Below are positions 47,086 to 50,348 of a stretch of 50,348 nt of DNA, piece after piece. A model generated the notes under the pieces. It was given only the letters and a program-made list of their open reading frames with translations. It had not been told where the DNA came from and searched no databases. Every line of letters begins with the position of its first letter. The stretch's first letter is position 1. Location: positions 1-50,348 of the forward strand of contig JAWVYO010000004.1 of assembly GCA_033722675.1 (NCBI GenBank), given 5' to 3'. The position numbers were made by a program, and so were the translations under genes. This DNA is from DATHYU01 sp033722675 (GTDB lineage: Bacteria; Actinomycetota; Acidimicrobiia; Spongiisociales; UBA11373).

Positions 47086-48438
47086 TCAGAGCGGGTCGGC
47101 GGAGGTGAAGTTCCGGAAGCGGGTGAACTCGGCGGCGAAGTTCATCATCACGGTGCCGACGGCGCCGGCACGGTGCTTGGCGATGTTGATCTCCGCGGCG
47201 CCCGGCTGGTCGGACCCGGCGTTGTAGTACTCGTCGCGGTAGATGAACATCACGATGTCGGCGTCCTGCTCGATGGCGCCCGACTCCCGCAGGTCGCCGA
47301 GGCGAGGCCGCTTGTTCTCCCGCTGCTCGAGGGCCCGGTTCAGCTGGGAGACCCCGATGACGGGGACGTGGAGCTCCCGGGCGAGGTTCTTGAGCGACCG
47401 GGAGATGTCGGCGATCTCCTGCTGACGGCTCTCGGCGTTCCCCGACCCCTGCATGAGCTGGAGGTAGTCGACGACGACGAGCCCCAGGCCTTCCTTGCGC
47501 TTCATGCGGCGGCACTTGGCGCGGATGGCCGTGACGGTGAGGTCGGGCGAGTCGTCCACGTACATCGGCATCTGGTAGAGCCGCGACGTCTCGCGGACGA
47601 CCTTCTGCCAGAGCTCGGGGCTCAGCTGGCCGGTGCGCAGCTTCTGCGAGTCGACGCTCGCCATGGACGAGAGCAGCCGCTGGACGACCTCCTCACGGCT
47701 CATCTCCAGGGTGAAGATGGCGACGGGGTGGCCGTCCTCGGCCACGTTCTGGGCGATGTTGAGCGCGAGGGCGGACTTGCCCATCGACGGCCGGGCAGCG
47801 ACGACCACGAGGTTCGCCGGCTGGAGTCCCGCCAGCATCCGATCGAGGTCGCGGAAGCCCGTGGGCAGGCCGGTGATCTCGTCGCCGCGGCTGCCGAGCT
47901 CCTCGATCTTCTCGAGGGTCGGCTGCAGGATCGGGCCGAGGGGCTGGAGGCCGTCGCCGACCTTCTTCTCGGCGACCTTGAAGATCTCCGCCTCCGCGGA
48001 GTCGAGGACCTCGGCGATGGGACGCTCGGTCTGGAGCGCCAGCGTGTTCACCTGCGAGCTCGCCTTCATGAGGCGGCGACGCGCCGCCGTCTCGTCCACG
48101 ATGTCGGCGTAGTAGCCGACGTTCGAGGTCGTGGGAACCCCGTCCAGGATGGCGGTGAGGTACGGCACGCCGCCCACCCGGTCGAGCTGGTTCGTCCGGC
48201 GCAGATGGTCCGAGACGGTGATGGCGTCGATCGGCTGGTTGCCGTCGAAGAGCGCCACCACCGCTTCGAAGATCAGCTGGTGGGCCGGCTTGTAGAAGTC
48301 CTCGGCCGTCAGCTTCTCGAGGGCGACGTTCGCCGCGTCGGGCGACAGCATCACCGCGCCGAGGACCGACTCCTCGGCATCCACGTTGTGGGGCGGTACC
48401 GCCCCGTGCGTCCGTGGTCCCTCGAGTTGCGTCGTCAT
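47086..48438 (-). CDS. dnaB: Replicative DNA helicase DnaB
   Basis: 450-aa hexameric helicase. The N-terminal domain has PPHNVDAEESVLGAVMLS. The RecA-like domain has Walker A ARPSMGKSALALNIA, Walker B GLGLVVVDYLQLM, and the R-finger region (GVSQLNRALEQRENKRP, LRESGAIEQDADIVMFI). No intein. Its ATG directly follows the rplI stop, the normal end of the rpsF-ssb-rpsR-rplI-dnaB block. A short C-terminus ends TSADPL. Confidence 0.97.
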   Translation of the reverse strand: MTTQLEGPRTHGAVPPHNVDAEESVLGAVMLSPDAANVALEKLTAEDFYKPAHQLIFEAVVALFDGNQPIDAITVSDHLRRTNQLDRVGGVPYLTAILDGVPTTSNVGYYADIVDETAARRRLMKASSQVNTLALQTERPIAEVLDSAEAEIFKVAEKKVGDGLQPLGPILQPTLEKIEELGSRGDEITGLPTGFRDLDRMLAGLQPANLVVVAARPSMGKSALALNIAQNVAEDGHPVAIFTLEMSREEVVQRLLSSMASVDSQKLRTGQLSPELWQKVVRETSRLYQMPMYVDDSPDLTVTAIRAKCRRMKRKEGLGLVVVDYLQLMQGSGNAESRQQEIADISRSLKNLARELHVPVIGVSQLNRALEQRENKRPRLGDLRESGAIEQDADIVMFIYRDEYYNAGSDQPGAAEINIAKHRAGAVGTVMMNFAAEFTRFRNFTSADPL

Positions 48439-48885
48439 CTACGCGGGGATGACGTCGAGGGTGACGGGGAACTCCACCTCGGGGTGCGGCTTGAGACGGA
48501 CCTCGTGGAGGCCGATCTCCTTGATGGGCGAACGGAGGTCGATGTGGTCGTGGGCGACCTCGATGCCGGTGAACTTGACGATCGCGGCGGCGATGTCCTT
48601 CACGCCGATCGAGCCGAACAGCTTGCCCTCGTCGGCCGACCGGGCCGCCACGACGACGCGGGTGCCCACCAGGCTCTGGGCCATCTCCTCGGCCTCGGCC
48701 TTGGCGCGGCGGCGCTCCTCCTCGCGGACGGCGCGGACCTTCTCGGCGTCGCGCAGGGCCCCCGCCGTCGCCTTCATGGCGAGCTTGCGGGGAACGAGGT
48801 AGTTCCGGCCGTATCCGTCGGCGACGTCGACGACGTCGCCCTTGCCGCCGAGGCCGGCGACGTCTTCGGTGAGGATGAGCTTCAT
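48439..48885 (-). CDS. rplI: Ribosomal protein L9
   Basis: 148-aa bL9. MKLILTEDVAGLGGKGDVVDVADGYGRNYLVPRKLA is the conserved N-terminal RNA-binding domain (residues 1-36), then a long helix (45-75) and the C-terminal domain. The ATG overlaps the rpsR stop by 4 bp; dnaB follows with no gap. Confidence 0.97.
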   Translation of the reverse strand: MKLILTEDVAGLGGKGDVVDVADGYGRNYLVPRKLAMKATAGALRDAEKVRAVREEERRRAKAEAEEMAQSLVGTRVVVAARSADEGKLFGSIGVKDIAAAIVKFTGIEVAHDHIDLRSPIKEIGLHEVRLKPHPEVEFPVTLDVIPA

Positions 48886-49142
48886 CGGTTCGTGTACGGC
48901 AGGAGTGCCAGCTCGCGGGCGTTCTTGATGGCGTTGGCGACCTTGCGCTGGTGCTGCACGCAGTTGCCGGTCACGCGGGAGGAACGGATCTTGGCGCGGT
49001 CCGACATGAACTTGCGGAGCAGTGCCACGTCCTTGAAATCGACGTAGTCGATGTCCTCCTGGCAGAAGTAGCAGGGCTTTCTCTTCGTGCGGCGCCCGGC
49101 GCGGTCGTCGCGGCGCCGGCGTCGCTGGGGCTTCTTGGCCAT
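48882..49142 (-). CDS. rpsR: Ribosomal protein S18 (zinc-binding form)
   Basis: 86-aa bS18. KPCYFCQEDIDYVDFKDVALLRKFM with a CxxC pair, then SSRVTGNCVQHQRKVANAIKNARELALLPY. The CxxC with the later Cys and His marks the zinc-binding C+ type. The N-terminal extension (1-22) is very basic. It binds with S6 to 16S rRNA and, in many bacteria, to the leader of its own mRNA. Confidence 0.97.
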   Translation of the reverse strand: MAKKPQRRRRRDDRAGRRTKRKPCYFCQEDIDYVDFKDVALLRKFMSDRAKIRSSRVTGNCVQHQRKVANAIKNARELALLPYTNR

Positions 49143-49172
49143 GGCCTCAGAGTCCTCCTCGGGGAAGTGTGA

Positions 49173-49616
49173 TCAGAACGGGGCCTCGTCGGGCCCGTAG
49201 TCGTCCCGGGCGGTGGGTGCGGCCGGCTGGCGCGGGGCGCCGCCGCCGAACGAGTCGCCGGAACGGGGGGACTTGGTGACGGTGGCGGTCGCCCACCGCA
49301 GCGAGGGGCCGATCTCGTCGATCGCCACCTCCACGATGGAGCGCTTGTCGCCCTCCTGGGTCTCCCAGGAACGCTGCTCGAGCCGTCCGGTGACGATGAC
49401 CCGCATGCCCTTCTGGAGCGTCTCGGCCGCGTTCTCCGCGGCGTCGCGCCAGAGGGTCCCGCCGAAGAAGCTCGTCTCTTCCTCCCACTGGCCGTTGCGC
49501 ATGTATCGCCGGTTCACGGCGAAGCGCACCTTGGCCATGGCCACCCCCGAGGGGGTGAAGCGCAGTTCGGGGTCGTCCACCAGGTTGCCGATGAGCGTCA
49601 CGCTGTTCGAAACCAT
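49173..49616 (-). CDS. ssb: Single-stranded DNA-binding protein
   Basis: 147-aa SSB. The OB fold (1-105) starts SNSVTLIGNLVDDPELRFTPSGVAMAKVRFAVN. A Gly/Pro-rich tail (105-139) ends in the acidic partner-binding tip GPDEAPF, a variant of DDxPF. Located between rpsF and rpsR as usual. A hairpin with a T tract lies just upstream. Confidence 0.95.
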   Translation of the reverse strand: MVSNSVTLIGNLVDDPELRFTPSGVAMAKVRFAVNRRYMRNGQWEEETSFFGGTLWRDAAENAAETLQKGMRVIVTGRLEQRSWETQEGDKRSIVEVAIDEIGPSLRWATATVTKSPRSGDSFGGGAPRQPAAPTARDDYGPDEAPF

Positions 49617-49645
49617 GTCCCGTATCTCTCTCTCGTCGAAAATCT

Positions 49646-49664
49646 GTCACCCAGTGTGGGTGAC
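49646..49664 (-). terminator. Attenuator-like hairpin between rpsF and ssb
   Basis: Perfect 8-bp arms GTCACCCA/TGGGTGAC with a 3-base loop, followed on the minus strand by AGATTTTC. It may reduce read-through from rpsF or act as an operator. Confidence 0.5.
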
Positions 49665-49678
49665 GGGTGTGACACGTC

Positions 49679-49963
49679 CTACTCGGGCTTCACGAACTTG
49701 TGTCGCAGCACGTTGTCCGAGATCGACAGCGCACGGTCGACGGTCTCCACCGCCTCCGCGTCGCCCTCGAACGTCACGACCGAGTAGTAGCCCTCGTTGA
49801 GGTGCTTGATCTCGTAGGCGAAGCGGCGCTTGCCCCAGAAGTCGTTCGACGTGATGGTCGCGCCGAGGGACGACAGGGCCGCCTCGACGGTCGCGACCTC
49901 GGACCGGACGTCGGCTTCGGCCAGCTCGGGCCGAAAGATGGTCATCAGCTCATAGGTGCGCAC
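49679..49963 (-). CDS. rpsF: Ribosomal protein S6
   Basis: 94-aa bS6: RTYELMTIFRPELAEADVRSEV, FWGKRRFAYEIKHLNEGYYSVVTFEG and ISDNVLRHKFVKPE. I chose GTG 49963 because S6 proteins begin with M-R-x-Y-E and a GGAG lies 6 bases upstream. An earlier GTG at 49975 would overlap the AAGGAGG ribosome-binding site. First gene of the operon; the leader carries two hairpins. Confidence 0.93.
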   Translation of the reverse strand: MRTYELMTIFRPELAEADVRSEVATVEAALSSLGATITSNDFWGKRRFAYEIKHLNEGYYSVVTFEGDAEAVETVDRALSISDNVLRHKFVKPE

Positions 49964-49987
49964 GATGCGCTCCACCTCCTTCGGACA

Positions 49988-50017
49988 CCCGTCATCACGG
50001 GCGGCCCCTCTCGGGGC
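49988..50017 (-). promoter_or_regulatory. Structured rpsF leader, candidate S6:S18 regulatory element
   Basis: Two hairpins in the minus-strand leader: GCCCC-gaga-GGGGC (50017-50004) and CCCGT-gatg-ACGGG (50001-49988), then TGTCCGAAGGAGG. The CCG next to the second stem recalls the S6:S18-binding mRNA motif; a match to the consensus was not verified. Confidence 0.4.
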
Positions 50018-50035
50018 AGGTCGGGGAAGGGGGCA

Positions 50036-50041
50036 AGCATA
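50036..50041 (-). promoter_or_regulatory. -10 element TATGCT of the rpsF operon
   Basis: TATGCT on the minus strand. The predicted start is near 50029, giving a leader of about 65 bases. Confidence 0.45.
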
Positions 50042-50123
50042 CCGCGCGTCCGCGGACCGGCGGGAGTCGGACGGTGACCGGTTTTCGCGGAGCGCGGAGT
50101 GGCATCTCGATCACCCGAAGCAT

Positions 50124-50151
50124 TGAGTAGTCCCGTCGCCCGGATTGAGTA
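50124..50151. repeat. ATTGAGTA direct repeat
   Basis: ATTGAGTA at 50124-50131 and 50144-50151, flanked by GC and GC outer bases (GCATT ... AATGC). It lies upstream of the lipoprotein gene at 50190 and could be an operator or promoter part. Confidence 0.4.
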
Positions 50152-50189
50152 ATGCACGGCCGCCGCGGTCGGGGCAGGGTGATGGGCGA

Positions 50190-50348
50190 TGCGACCTTCG
50201 ACGACCCGTGCGACGATGCTCTTCGCCGTGGTGGTGCTCGCCTCCTGCACGAGCACCCCCGTCGACGACGGGGAGATTCCGACAGCGAGCTCGACCACCA
50301 CGATCGCGCCCGTGTCGACGACCGAGGTCGCGACCAGCCGGGCGGAAC
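50190..50348 (+). CDS. Lipoprotein N-terminus (continues beyond window)
   Basis: Open to the window end, 53 codons. MRPSTTRATMLFAVVVLASC is a signal peptide with lipobox LASC (Cys20). A Thr/Ser/Pro/Val linker follows (TSTPVDDGEIPTASSTTTIAP). The mature domain is outside the window, so function is unknown. A second in-frame ATG at codon 10 is possible. It diverges from the rpsF operon. Confidence 0.75.

Noticed and set aside
49964..49975. Earlier GTG start of rpsF
   Set aside because: It lies inside the AAGGAGGTGGAG ribosome-binding region and adds residues not usual for S6.

Overview
This 50 kb window is high-GC DNA from an actinobacterium. Promoters are of the actinobacterial -10 type (TANNNT). 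There is an F420-type luciferase-like oxidoreductase, a DUF1876 protein, a mycobacterial-style bifunctional dCTP deaminase, and a canonical rpsF-ssb-rpsR-rplI-dnaB operon. A lineage near Acidimicrobiia is my inference, not proven. No tRNA, rRNA, insertion sequence, phage gene or CRISPR array was seen. At least twelve genes have a -10 hexamer ending 6-8 bases before the start codon, so leaderless translation looks common here and was used to choose several starts.

Layout. 1-3523: a partial membrane SH3-like protein with a Thr/Ser tail, a cupredoxin lipoprotein with His/Glu/Asp repeats, and a NarL-type two-component pair. 3651-7254: a sulfur operon (excisionase-like HTH/PocR regulator, sulfide:quinone oxidoreductase-like flavoprotein, DUF1641, TusE/DsrC-like, DsrE2-like). 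7351-8618: GNAT and dcd, divergent. 8615-13616: a three-gene FtsX/MacB-type ABC system whose second ATPase carries an AbrB-like tail. 13723-19872: small acidic protein, orphan Opp-type ATPase with DUF302, rhodanese, transglycosylase-like secreted protein, DUF1876, hydrolase, glyoxylate/hydroxypyruvate-type reductase, and a tiny leader ORF coupled to a metallo-beta-lactamase-like gene.

19942-34687 is mainly a reductive pyrimidine/hydantoin degradation region: beta-ureidopropionase, class III aminotransferase, dihydropyrimidinase, (methyl)malonate-semialdehyde dehydrogenase and an F420-type oxidoreductase. It is joined to an NMT1/THI5-type ABC importer with one ATPase, two permeases and one lipoprotein. 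A large type I membrane protein (844 aa) of unknown role sits inside the catabolic genes. Dihydropyrimidine dehydrogenase is not in the window.

35540-47000 carries phenylalanine/tyrosine catabolism in two blocks: HPPD and homogentisate dioxygenase, then fumarylacetoacetase and phenylalanine hydroxylase. Between the blocks lies the most unusual locus (38071-43209). A 1126-aa multi-pass membrane protein has a C-terminal domain whose spaced Arg/Lys/Lys/Asp-x-Asp/His residues resemble class II (edema factor/CyaA/ExoY) nucleotidyl cyclases. It overlaps a soluble protein that ends in the same nonapeptide, LPPLDEPGT, which occurs twice in the membrane protein. A third gene encodes a membrane protein with a predicted cytosolic SH3-like domain. 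This may be a new membrane signalling or toxin-like module.

47086-50348 holds the replication/ribosomal operon with a structured leader and a likely attenuator, then the start of a lipoprotein gene running off the window.
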